A stretch of 64,000 nt of DNA from Streptomyces sp. MMG1121 (GTDB taxonomy: Bacteria > Actinomycetota > Actinomycetes > Streptomycetales > Streptomycetaceae). How positions within the stretch are numbered: position 1 is the stretch's first letter; each line of letters begins with the position of its first letter. Shown piece by piece: positions 1 to 7,671 of the stretch. The notes under the pieces are model-generated. The model was not told the origin of the DNA, made no database searches, and was given only the letters and a program-made list of their open reading frames with translations. The DNA lies in NCBI RefSeq assembly GCF_001280015.1, contig NZ_LGDV01000085.1, positions 1 through 64,000 on the forward strand, read 5' to 3'. Position numbers and translations under genes: made by a program.

Positions 1-1308
1 GCCATCGCCCTCGATGTCAAGGCACTTGCCGATCGTGCTCAGCGAGCCGTCGGGGTTGTGGGTCCAGTGCTGGTCCTCGGCGTAGGTCTGGCAGTCCCAG
101 AGTTGTACGGCTGTGCCGTTTCCGCCCGTGTCGTCCGCGGCGGCGTCGACGCACTTGCCGCCGGGCCCCGTGATGGTCCCCTGAGGCCCGTTGGGGACGT
201 CCGTCTCGCCGGCGTAGCCGACGGAGACGATGTTCGCCTGGACGGCCTCCTCGGCGGTGTCGGTGGGGTAGCCGGCGACCATGACGCCCTCGAAGAAGGT
301 GCCCCGGTTCCAGTTGCTGTTGTCCCCGCCGGTGCCCAGGATGATGCCGCCCTCCTGCTGCATGGGGCGGTAACCGCCTCGCGTGGGAAGCCCGCCGTCC
401 CACCAGGTCGACAGCGCGCCGGACCGGGAGTCACCGCCCTTCAGGGCATACCTCGTCTGTCCGTCGTTCTTCAGCACCGCGGTCACGAAGGGACTGCTGT
501 TCCCCCGGTTGGCGGTGTTGGAGCCGTTGTCCCCCTGGAACATGCCGTTCTCCATGTCAGCCTCGACCCACGGCCCCGAACCCGTGCACGGCGCGAAATA
601 GCACGTGGTCGCGATGCTCACCGCGTCCATGTGTCCGTTGCCGGTGTCGGCGGGCGTGCTTTCCGCGTTGCCGTAGTCGAAGCAGCAGTCCGAGCCGACG
701 TGCGTACCGCTGGCGACCATGTAGGCGCCCTCGGGCCGGCCGTTCACCGCCACACCGGAGGCAGCCCCGGTGTAGCGGTAGCCGACGCCCGGCGAGACCC
801 AGATGCCGTACACCTTGTGGCCGCCGGCCTTGACGGCGATCTCACTGGCGTCCGCCCCGCGGTCGGCTCCCATTCCCGAGGTCCCCGCGGGCCCTGGAGT
901 CAGGTCGTTGTGCCGCGACGTCTGGTCGTAGACCTTGGTGATGCGGCATGTGGTGCTCTGGCAGAACGTGTCCTGCCGGCCGGCATCCGCGTAGCCGCCT
1001 CGAGAGAGCAGCCCGATGTCGGTACCGGCCCCGTCCGAGGCACGTGTGACCTGGTACAGGGGTCCGTCGTATGAGGACAGCAGCGCCCTTGTCGTGCTGT
1101 GCGCGGCGACGCAGGGTGTGCCCGCGGCCCCGTAGATGTCGCACGGCAGGGAGCCCGCCGCCTGCGAGACGGCGGGGAGGCCGATGAGGACACCGAGGGC
1201 GAGTCCGAACGCGGACACCGCGCACGCCAGGCTCCTCGCCAGTCTGCGGATCGTTCCCGAGCCGCCTTCCGAAGCCGCGTCGAGAACAGAGATTCGTGGC
1301 GCGCTCAT
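1..1308 (-). CDS. Secreted GH54-type alpha-L-arabinofuranosidase with ricin-type lectin domain (3' end outside window)
   Basis: Predicted extracellular enzyme releasing terminal arabinofuranose from hemicellulose. The first 436 residues are visible; the stop lies beyond the left edge. Residues 1-51 look like a Sec signal peptide (Arg-rich start, hydrophobic core, cleavage near SQA-A). The mature part opens with PCDIYGAAGTPCVAAHSTTR and carries the CCFDYGNAE segment, with Glu216 at the place of the family nucleophile, and the GGDNSNWNRGTFFEG stretch, all typical of the GH54/AbfB catalytic domain. From about residue 380 a QxW-type beta-trefoil (ricin/CBM13) begins (GKCVDAA, AVQLWDCQ, DQHWTHNPDG) where fungal GH54 enzymes carry an AbfB domain. 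The ATG start follows a GGAGGGG ribosome site about 7 nt upstream. Family assignment is strong; exact substrate is inferred. Confidence 0.88.
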   Translation of the reverse strand, partial: MSAPRISVLDAASEGGSGTIRRLARSLACAVSAFGLALGVLIGLPAVSQAAGSLPCDIYGAAGTPCVAAHSTTRALLSSYDGPLYQVTRASDGAGTDIGLLSRGGYADAGRQDTFCQSTTCRITKVYDQTSRHNDLTPGPAGTSGMGADRGADASEIAVKAGGHKVYGIWVSPGVGYRYTGAASGVAVNGRPEGAYMVASGTHVGSDCCFDYGNAESTPADTGNGHMDAVSIATTCYFAPCTGSGPWVEADMENGMFQGDNGSNTANRGNSSPFVTAVLKNDGQTRYALKGGDSRSGALSTWWDGGLPTRGGYRPMQQEGGIILGTGGDNSNWNRGTFFEGVMVAGYPTDTAEEAVQANIVSVGYAGETDVPNGPQGTITGPGGKCVDAAADDTGGNGTAVQLWDCQTYAEDQHWTHNPDGSLSTIGKCLDIEGDG

Positions 1309-1351
1309 GACACTCCCCTCCAGGGCGGACAGTGCTCACCGATCGGCTCGG

Positions 1352-1380
1352 AACGTACGCAGCCTGTTGCAACACGTCAA
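1352..1380 (-). promoter_or_regulatory. Promoter of the arabinofuranosidase gene with palindromic operator in the spacer
   Basis: On the minus strand TTGACG (1375-1380) and TACGTT (1352-1357) are separated by exactly 17 bp, a good vegetative sigma-factor promoter. The spacer contains the perfect palindrome TGTTGCAACA (1365-1374). Its position suggests a repressor site, and a TTGCAA core is reminiscent of LacI-family sugar repressors of actinomycetes. Regulator identity is inference. Confidence 0.55.
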
Positions 1381-1867
1381 TATTTGTTTCACTTCTCGTG
1401 AATGACTTGGCCATCTCGTCCGGACGTGTTCGTTTCCGTCCGACTTCGGTCGCGGTGCGTCGGATATCGGATGTCGACACCTGCTCAGCCTGGCGGCAAG
1501 GCGCCGATACGGGAGAGGTACTGACGACCGCCTCCCGCGCCGCGGACGGAGACCGAGAGACCTGGTTCTCCGGGAGGCCGCGACCAGCCCGGTCGTTGAC
1601 CTCCTCCTCGCCCGACCCGATGTCACCCCCGGGTGGATGGTCTTGACGAGGTGTCAGCCAAGACGGCTACCGGGTTCCGCGCTCCGGCCTTCGAGCACCT
1701 GATCGCCGCCGCGGTGGCCGACCCGGGCGTGCGGCGCCTCTCCGCTGCTGAACACCGACCCGGACGGCGAGCACCTCTCGCCGGGCGCCTCGCGACAGCT
1801 GGACGAACAACTGAGCGCGATCCAGAGGCACTTCGTTCAGCAAGGCAGCACGCCCCCGTAGGCGATG
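1381..1867. other. Intergenic stretch without a convincing gene
   Basis: About 490 bp upstream of the arabinofuranosidase promoter. Between 1633 and 1863 the plus strand holds coding-like sequence split over two frames, one ending in a stretch reading LLNTDPDGEHLSPGASRQLD and stopping at 1863. It has no start or ribosome site and may be a gene remnant; I could not assign it to a family. Confidence 0.3.
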
Positions 1868-2503
1868 TCAAGGCCGTCGCGACAGCAGGTCGTTCAGTTC
1901 CGCCGCGAAGAGCAGGGCGGGGTCGAGGTCCATTCCGGCGAAGTGGCCGGCGAGTTCGAGGGACAGGACGCCGTGCAGCCGGGTCCAGAAGATCAGGGCC
2001 CGGTGGAGTGTCGCGGGCGGGGCGGGGTGGCCTTCGGCCCAGTTGCGGTGCTCTTCCAGGTGCGTGCTGAACGGTGTGCCGGGGCCGTCCGAGGCGAGGG
2101 CCGCACTGGCATCGAGCAGGACGGCCATGATCTGGGAGGAGATGCGCGTGGTGTCCTCGGGCGCGTGATAGCCGGGCACGGGAGTGCCGTAGATGAGGAA
2201 GTACCGCTGGGGGTCCTCGAGCGCCCAGCCGCGCACGGAGTGCGCGAGTGCGGCCAGGTCCGCGCCCATGACGGCGGCCGCGCGGAGGGTCTCGGCGAGA
2301 CTTCCGTACGCGTCCCGGATGAGTTCGGTGATCAGCTCGTCACGGCTGGCGAAGTAGCGATAGAGCGCGGGTCCGCTCATGCCCATCTGTTTGGCAACCG
2401 CATTGAGGGAGAGTGCGGTCACCCCTGCCGTGGCGATCTGCTCCCAGGCGTGTTCCTTGATCTCCGCGCGCACCTGGGCGCGATAGCGCTCCCGCGGAGT
2501 CAT
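1868..2503 (-). CDS. TetR family transcriptional regulator (WHG-type C-terminal domain)
   Basis: 211 residues. The N-terminal 60 residues form a TetR helix-turn-helix: IATAGVTALSLNAVAKQMGM followed by SGPALYRYFASRDELI, the recognition-helix signature. The remainder matches the TetR_C_13/WHG ligand-binding type, including VRGWALEDPQRYFLIYGTPV. Start ATG has GGGAGG 9 nt upstream. The gene lies alone; upstream is an inverted repeat (2564-2626) that fits an operator, and beyond it the remnant of an SRPBCC gene on the other strand, a frequent divergent partner of such regulators. It probably represses itself and once controlled that neighbour. Ligand unknown. Confidence 0.9.
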   Translation of the reverse strand: MTPRERYRAQVRAEIKEHAWEQIATAGVTALSLNAVAKQMGMSGPALYRYFASRDELITELIRDAYGSLAETLRAAAVMGADLAALAHSVRGWALEDPQRYFLIYGTPVPGYHAPEDTTRISSQIMAVLLDASAALASDGPGTPFSTHLEEHRNWAEGHPAPPATLHRALIFWTRLHGVLSLELAGHFAGMDLDPALLFAAELNDLLSRRP

Positions 2504-2563
2504 CGCGTCCGCCTCCCCACGTCCCTGCCGTCTTCACCATCCACCGGACTATAGCCTCAAGAT

Positions 2564-2626
2564 TTCGTTAGAAGCTATCACGCAGTCTCTTGCCTCCCCC
2601 CTCCCACAGTTATAACTTCTAACGAA
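2564..2626. promoter_or_regulatory. Inverted repeat, likely TetR operator pair
   Basis: TTCGTTAGAAGCTAT (2564-2578) and ATAACTTCTAACGAA (2612-2626) are reverse complements at 14 of 15 positions, separated by 33 bp. The region is clearly AT-richer than its surroundings and lies 60-120 bp upstream of the TetR start. Each arm contains TTC-N4-GAA, so each could bind one dimer. Confidence 0.6.
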
Positions 2627-2687
2627 CAAGTGAGGTTGTCACTGCCATCTGAAGTGACCACCCGCGACGCACGCCCGCACACCGACC

Positions 2688-2852
2688 AAGGACGGCGTCC
2701 TCGTACGGACCGAGGAGACCCACACCGGAGCCGAGGTCGACGCGAACGTCCCCGCCGCGACCAAGATCCTCCGCGCAGGCCTCGAAGCATGGCTGCGCGA
2801 CCTGAAGAACGCCGCCGAAGCCCAGGATCACGACCACGACCAGCGGCACTGA
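2688..2852 (+). pseudogene. 3' fragment of an SRPBCC (polyketide cyclase/START-like) gene
   Basis: The frame reads KDGVLVRTEETHTGAEVDAN and then ends in a helix with ILRAGLEAWLRDLKN before a TGA at 2850-2852. This is the pattern of the last strand and C-terminal helix of SRPBCC proteins (typically VTTEE.. GEQVEAD.. LDASLRAWLDALK). The preceding hundred residues expected for the family are missing: upstream in this frame the sequence becomes unrelated and then enters the TetR operator. No start codon or ribosome site is seen. Interpreted as a gene that lost its 5' two thirds by deletion. Confidence 0.6.
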
Positions 2853-2911
2853 ACCACGCATCGGGCCACCGCTGACCGCAGCCACGGTCGAGCCGAGCGG
2901 GGTGTCCGTGA

Positions 2912-3058
2912 TCAGGGACCGGGTTCCTCCACTGTTTCCGGCGTTTCCTGGCTTGTCCCGGACTCCTCCGACGTCGGGAACAGCAGATCCTCGTATGCAT
3001 CCAGTGCGAACACGAAGAGCATGACCATCACAGGCACGAGCAGGGCCACCACGATCAT
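2912..3058 (-). CDS. Small single-pass membrane protein, hypothetical
   Basis: 48 residues. Residues 1-19 are a single transmembrane segment (MIVVALLVPVMVMLFVFALD), followed by AYEDLLFP and an acidic, Glu/Thr/Ser-rich tail ending EEPGP. GGGAGG lies 7 nt before the ATG, supporting translation. Small proteins of this build, a membrane anchor followed by a short charged tail, are common in Streptomyces and have no assigned function. It stands alone between the SRPBCC fragment and csbD. Confidence 0.65.
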   Translation of the reverse strand: MIVVALLVPVMVMLFVFALDAYEDLLFPTSEESGTSQETPETVEEPGP

Positions 3059-3275
3059 GACGACGCCTCCCGGAACGGCAGTGATCACGGGATGGGCAAC
3101 GGATCCGTGTCCAGTTTGAGCCAAACGGGGGAGCACGGCACATCGGGCCGGTGAAGGCTTAGGCAATTCGGGTGAGGCCCGTATGCGGAGCGACATCTCG
3201 TTTATGAGAGGCGACCGGGGGAACCCGCGGTTCATCCCGAAGACCGGAAAGACCGTTGGAGGAGGCGGATGTTCC

Positions 3276-3449
3276 ATGGCGGCTGGTGAGAAGGGCAAGG
3301 CAAAGGCCGAGCAGGTCGAGGGCAAGGTCAAGAAGGCCGCTGGACAGGCTGCCGGCAACGAGCGCATGACCGTAGAGGGACAGGCTGAAAAGTCCAAGGG
3401 CCACGCACGGCAGGCAAAGGAAAAGGCCAAGGACGCCTTCAAGGGCTGA
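3276..3449 (+). CDS. CsbD family general stress protein
   Basis: 57 residues, within the usual CsbD range. Sequence is Lys/Ala/Gly/Glu-rich with the family pattern GKAKAEQVEGKVKKAAGQAA, then GNERMTVEGQAEKSKG and a Lys-rich end. Cytosolic, probably unstructured or helical; family members are induced by envelope or general stress, mechanism unknown. The ATG at 3276 was chosen because GGAGGAGG lies 10 nt upstream. A rho-independent-type hairpin follows the stop, so it is probably monocistronic. Confidence 0.9.
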   Translation: MAAGEKGKAKAEQVEGKVKKAAGQAAGNERMTVEGQAEKSKGHARQAKEKAKDAFKG

Positions 3450-3481
3450 CGTCGCTGACATCGAGAACTGCTCATGGGTGC

Positions 3482-3517
3482 AGGGCCTTCGCCTCCGAAG
3501 AACGGGGTGAAGGCCCT
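3482..3517 (+). terminator. Hairpin terminator after csbD-type gene
   Basis: Perfect 9-bp stem AGGGCCTTC (3482-3490) / GAAGGCCCT (3509-3517) with an 18-nt loop, 33 nt after the stop. No strong U tract, as is usual in high-GC actinomycetes. Confidence 0.6.
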
Positions 3518-3616
3518 CTCGTCCGCCCGCGACCCACGTCACACCTGCCCGATGTCACATCATGCGCCGCTGGGCGGTCCCCTCTGTTGTAAGCAGTCAG
3601 AGAGGAGACCGCTGCA

Positions 3617-4093
3617 ATGAAGGCTGTCATCGTGTGTGCCTCCGTGTCGCACGGCAACACCCGTCGAGTCGCCGACACCATGGCCCGGGAACTGGACGCG
3701 AAGGTCGTCTCCCCCGAGGAGGCCGACCTCGTGGAAGTGGCCGGCGCCGGCCTCGTGGGATTCGGTTCCGGTGTCTTCTACGGCAGGCCCCACCCCAGCC
3801 TGACGAACTTCGTCAAGGCACTCCCCCACGGGCACGGCCGGTCCTTCGTGTTCACCACCAGCGGGCTTCCCGAGGCACCGCTGGCGCCGTTCCGTTTCAC
3901 CCGCCCACTGGTCCGACTGCTCGAAGACAAGGGTCTGGAGGTGGACGGGAGCTTCTCATGCCGGGCGTTCGACACCTGGACCCCCTTCAAGGTCCTCGGC
4001 GGAATCAACAAGACGCGGCCCAACCCCCTGGACCTGGCAGCGGCGCGGGCGTTCGCCGTACGGCTGCGGGACGGAAGCGGACCGACACCCTGA
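3617..4093 (+). CDS. Flavodoxin-like FMN-binding protein
   Basis: 158 residues, the size of short-chain flavodoxins. The N-terminus MKAVIVCASVSHGNTRRVAD gives the first strand and phosphate-binding loop (S-x-S-x-G-N-T), and ADLVEVAGAGLVGFGSGVFYGRPHPSLTNF is the segment that normally contacts the flavin ring. Likely a small electron carrier or flavin-dependent reductase in the cytosol. AGAGGAGA lies upstream of the ATG. No redox partner is adjacent; the next gene is convergent. Partner and role are unknown. Confidence 0.85.
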   Translation: MKAVIVCASVSHGNTRRVADTMARELDAKVVSPEEADLVEVAGAGLVGFGSGVFYGRPHPSLTNFVKALPHGHGRSFVFTTSGLPEAPLAPFRFTRPLVRLLEDKGLEVDGSFSCRAFDTWTPFKVLGGINKTRPNPLDLAAARAFAVRLRDGSGPTP

Positions 4094-4183
4094 CGGACCG
4101 GGACGACGGCAGGTTCCCCGATTCCCCGACCTGCCGGCCGCACGTTCAGCGGTCGGCATCGGCGAGTCCGCATCACCTCCCCG

Positions 4184-4915
4184 TCACCCTTCGGGCGCCT
4201 CCTCGGGCACCGAGTCATCGGCGCCGGACGCCCCGCCCCCGATACGGCGTGCCACGTCACGCAGCTTGACGTTGTGGTTCTGCGAGATACGGCGCAGCAC
4301 CCCGAACGCGTCCGGCTCGGAGAGCCCGTGGCGCTCCATGAGGATTCCCATGGCCTCTCCGATCGCATGCCGGGTCTCCAGGGCGTGCTCCAGCTGTTCC
4401 TGCGTACGTGCGCCGGCGAGGGCCACGGCGGCATGCGAGGCGAACAGCCAGCCGGCGGTCTCGCTGACCGCCGTGAAGGCGCCGGGGCCGTACGCATACA
4501 GGTTCAGGGCGCCGAAGTCGTCGTTGCGGGTGTACAGGAGGAAGCCCATCATGCTGCCGTAACCGAGGCTGCGGGCGGCGGGCGAGAAGTGCGGCCAGCG
4601 TCCATCGGGCGAGGTCAGATCGGGAATCCGGTACACGCGGCCGCCGGACGTGTCGCGCGCCGCGTCGAAGCAGGGCCCTTCGCCCAGTCGGCCCTGGAGG
4701 CGATCGGACTCCTGAACGTGGTCGCCGCAGGCGGAGAGCGTTTCCACCTCGCCCTTGCGCAGATCGAGAATGCCCGCTTCGTCACAGCCTTCCACCAGTT
4801 CCACCGCGGTGGTGGAGATCCGGTCGAGCGTCGCGTCGAGGGACTCCTGGGCCAGGAGGTCCCGTGCAAGCAGCGCCATACGCTCAGCGAATTCGCGCCA
4901 GTCCACATCCCTCAC
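4184..4915 (-). CDS. GAF and ANTAR domain protein
   Basis: A GAF sensor domain followed by a C-terminal ANTAR domain (ETRHAIGEAMGILMERHGLS ... VKLRDVARRI), which binds paired hairpins in nascent RNA to antiterminate transcription. The GAF part runs from MALLARDLLAQ through LGEGPCFDAARD to VAGARTQEQ-like helices. Streptomyces encodes many such orphan GAF-ANTAR proteins, with unknown signals. The start is uncertain: GTG at 4915 gives about 243 residues; in-frame GTG at 4984 and ATG at 5020 would give longer N-termini but have no clear ribosome sites. The gene converges on the flavodoxin gene. Confidence 0.85.
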   Translation of the reverse strand: MRDVDWREFAERMALLARDLLAQESLDATLDRISTTAVELVEGCDEAGILDLRKGEVETLSACGDHVQESDRLQGRLGEGPCFDAARDTSGGRVYRIPDLTSPDGRWPHFSPAARSLGYGSMMGFLLYTRNDDFGALNLYAYGPGAFTAVSETAGWLFASHAAVALAGARTQEQLEHALETRHAIGEAMGILMERHGLSEPDAFGVLRRISQNHNVKLRDVARRIGGGASGADDSVPEEAPEG

Positions 4916-5626
4916 CGCATCCGGCCTGTCTCTGACACATGTGGTGCGACTGATTATCCCCGCAAAGCCACAGCCGGTCTTCACGTCCTGTCTGCCCGCG
5001 GCACAGGCAGTCCCGGGCATCGAGCGTGCGGGGGCAGGTCGGCATGAGCACCAGAACGCACCAGAACGCGGACGCTCCGCGCCTCATCGCGCCGCGATCA
5101 AGGGGGAAGCCCGACGGCGCCCTCGCCACCAGCCGCGCCGCCCGTGACCGGAGCGGGAGGCCGCGCCGAAGGGGGCCGAGCCGGGTTGAGTCGGGCCCGC
5201 AGGCGGATCTGCTCGACCGGGACGTCTCGCCGGCCCACCGCGACCGATTCCGCCCGTCGCGGCTCGAGCGAGAACGCGGCGAGGGATCCTCCCGGGGCGT
5301 GGCGGTTCCTCGGCGAAGTCGGTGCGCCGGGTGCGTGCCAGTCCGTGGGGGCGTACTCCTGGGACCGCTCTGCGGGCATGCCGGCCCGATGCACCGGTCG
5401 CCGGGCACCCGCTGGGACCGGTTCGTCGCAGACTTCGAGCCACAGTACGCCGCTCCTGCCTCGCCCTCTCAGGGGGTTGTTGTGGCGGCGCGTCTGGGCG
5501 ACAGTGAGGGCATGATCACGCGATTCGTACGGCCGCTCCGTCAACTCGTACAGCCCGCATCTCCATTCGGTCGCCGTACCACCGCGTTCACCCGCGTCAG
5601 CGGCGATGCCGAGAGGAGTCGGCGCC
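4916..5626. other. Long intergenic stretch, no gene seen
   Basis: Open frames exist on both strands but are Arg/Pro/Gly-rich high-GC artefacts lacking ribosome sites and family resemblance. The 5' end of the GAF-ANTAR gene may extend to 5020. The last bases hold the ribosome site of the amidohydrolase (GAGAGGAG, 5611-5618). Confidence 0.4.
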
Positions 5627-6499
5627 GTGGGTGAAGTCGACGCTGTCGAGAGGTTTCGGCGACGTATCGGGGTGCCCGGGCTGGTCGACGTGCACACACA
5701 CTTCATGCCGGAGCGGGTCCTGCGCAAGGTGTGGGCGTACTTCGACGGGTTCGGGCCGACGACCGGCATCGAGTGGGGCATCACCTATCGCCAGGAGGAG
5801 GCCGAACGGGTCGCGCTGCTCAGGCAGTTCGGCGTGCGCGCCTTCACCTCGATGCTCTATCCCCACAAGGGCGGCATGGCACCCTGGCTGAACGAGTGGG
5901 CCGCCGACTTCGCGGGACGCACGCCCGACTGTCTCCACACCGCCACCCTCCATCCCGAGGCGGGCGTGGAGGAGTATGTACGCAAGGCGGTCGAGGCGGG
6001 GGCTCGGGTCTTCAAGGCTCATGTGCAGGTGGGAGCGTACGACCCGGCCGACGAGTTGCTCGATCCCGTGTGGGGGATGCTGGCCGAGGCGCAGGTTCCC
6101 GTGGTCATGCACTGCGGCTCGGGTCCGGTGCCCGGCACACACACCGGGCCGGAGCCGGTGGAGCGGCTGCTCGCCCGGCATCCGCGCCTGCCCCTGGTCG
6201 TGGCGCACATGGGAATGCCGGAGTACACCGAATTCCTGGACCTGGCCGAGCGGTACGCCGAGGTGCGCCTGGACACGACCATGGTGTTCACGGATTTCTC
6301 CGAGCGTTTCACCCCCTTCCCGGCCTCCGAACTCGGCCGGCTGGCGGACCTCGGCGATCGGGTTCTGCTCGGGTCGGACTTCCCCAACATCCCTTATCCG
6401 TACGTCCATCAGCTCGAGGCCCTTGAGCGGCTCGGCCTGGGTGACGAGTGGTTGCGCGGGGTCTGCTACGAGAACGGCGCACGGCTTTTCGGGCTGTAG
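5627..6499 (+). CDS. Amidohydrolase family protein (amidohydrolase-2 type)
   Basis: 290 residues of a TIM-barrel metal-dependent hydrolase or decarboxylase. Metal ligands are recognisable: VDVHTHFMPERV (HxH) near the N-terminus, VPVVMHCGSGP, LVVAHMGMPEY and LLGSDFPNIPYPY (late Asp). The class includes ACMSD-like decarboxylases and 2-pyrone-dicarboxylate hydrolases; the substrate cannot be read from sequence. GTG at 5627 is preferred over the in-frame ATG at 5606 because GAGAGGAG (5611-5618) sits 8 nt before it. The gene converges on the Lrp regulator. Confidence 0.85.
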   Translation: MGEVDAVERFRRRIGVPGLVDVHTHFMPERVLRKVWAYFDGFGPTTGIEWGITYRQEEAERVALLRQFGVRAFTSMLYPHKGGMAPWLNEWAADFAGRTPDCLHTATLHPEAGVEEYVRKAVEAGARVFKAHVQVGAYDPADELLDPVWGMLAEAQVPVVMHCGSGPVPGTHTGPEPVERLLARHPRLPLVVAHMGMPEYTEFLDLAERYAEVRLDTTMVFTDFSERFTPFPASELGRLADLGDRVLLGSDFPNIPYPYVHQLEALERLGLGDEWLRGVCYENGARLFGL

Positions 6500-6601
6500 G
6501 AACGGCCTGGACACTTCGGCGACCGTGCGGACACCCCGGGGTCCGACGAGGAGGCGGACCAGGCTCCCGGCCAGGCCAGTCCCGCCGGTGTGTGCCCGGG
6601 T

Positions 6602-7588
6602 TCAGTGGTCGGCCCCTGGACTGCGCATGCCTGCCGGGCCTTTGACGGTGTGCAGGACGAGGGAGCTCTCGATGCTCTGGACGGCCGGAAGCCCGGAGAG
6701 GGTGTTGGTCAGGTACGCGTAGACCCCCGGGACGGTGGGGGTGGAAACGGAGGCGTAGATATTGCGGGTGCCGGTGACGGCGGCGGCGAAGGCCACCTCG
6801 GGATGTCCGGCCAGGGCCCGGCCGGTGCCGGCGAGGTCCGCGGGCGGCACGGTCAGCCACAACTGGGTGCGGATCGGCAGCCCGAGCCGTGTGCGCTCGG
6901 TGTCGATGTCGAAGTACAGCACGCCGTTGTCGCGCAGTTCGGTGATCCGGCGTTGCACCGTGGAGTGCGATACGCCGGTTTCGGCGGCGAGTTGGTTGAG
7001 CGGTACGCGGCCGTCGCCCCGCAGCAGCGACAGAATCCGATGGTCGACGTCGTCCAGGCGGACCGGTTCGACCGGGCCGGTCGCCGGTGCCGGGTGCGGG
7101 GTCAGCTGCGCGGCCTGTCCGGGCGAGAGGGCGGCCAGCTTGGTGATCACGCTGTCGCTGCGGCCGAAGAAGACGTGCAGCAGGCAGTGGGCGCTCAGAT
7201 CGAGGATCCGCGCGCTGCGCGGCAGCGTCCTCAGCAGCAGTTCGTCGGCAGGTGTGGGCGCGGAGGTCCGGCAGACCAGTTCGGTCCCACCGGATGTGCG
7301 GCTGATCCAGGAGGTGTCCGTCCGCCTGGCGAGGGCGGATGCGATGTCGGCCGCCGAATCCGGGGCGCAACGGATCCGCACCAGCCACTCGATGTGGCCG
7401 AGCCGGGACGGATCGACCAGCCCCCAGATGCGCAGGGAACCCTCGGCGCGCAGGCGGGCGCAGCGTCGGGCCACGGTCTGGTCGGAGACTCCGATGACCG
7501 AGGCGATCCGGGAGAAGGGCGCACGTGCGTCCAGGTGCAGGGCGTGGAGGATCTGAAGGTCGACATCGTCGTATTGCTCGGATTCCAT
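6602..7588 (-). CDS. Lrp/AsnC family regulator, double-length
   Basis: 328 residues, about twice the usual AsnC length, built as two HTH-plus-RAM halves. First HTH is at residues 8-60 (DLQILHALHLDARAPFSRIA, VSDQTVARRCARLRAEG); second near 180-235 (VDHRILSLLRGDGRVPLNQL, VSHSTVQRRITELRDNGVL), each followed by an effector-binding segment. ATG at 7588 has GAGGTG about 7 nt upstream; an upstream in-frame start at 7696 would overlap the divergent gene and is rejected. It is divergent from the FAD monooxygenase across 83 bp and probably regulates that gene. Confidence 0.88.
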   Translation of the reverse strand: MESEQYDDVDLQILHALHLDARAPFSRIASVIGVSDQTVARRCARLRAEGSLRIWGLVDPSRLGHIEWLVRIRCAPDSAADIASALARRTDTSWISRTSGGTELVCRTSAPTPADELLLRTLPRSARILDLSAHCLLHVFFGRSDSVITKLAALSPGQAAQLTPHPAPATGPVEPVRLDDVDHRILSLLRGDGRVPLNQLAAETGVSHSTVQRRITELRDNGVLYFDIDTERTRLGLPIRTQLWLTVPPADLAGTGRALAGHPEVAFAAAVTGTRNIYASVSTPTVPGVYAYLTNTLSGLPAVQSIESSLVLHTVKGPAGMRSPGADH

Positions 7589-7671
7589 CGCCGCACCTCG
7601 GATCACGTCGGATTTGCCGAGTCTAGGGCCGGTGAACGGGTCTGCGCCCGGGTGGCGGACACGATGAGGCC

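Noticed and set aside
5026..5784. Frames of about 200 residues on both strands before the amidohydrolase
   Set aside because: Low-complexity Arg/Pro/Gly composition, no ribosome sites, no family; typical of GC-rich non-coding DNA.
6528..6545. Short palindrome GGACACCCCGGGGTCC between amidohydrolase and Lrp genes
   Set aside because: Possible convergent terminator, but the stem is interrupted and too short to support over chance in such GC-rich DNA.
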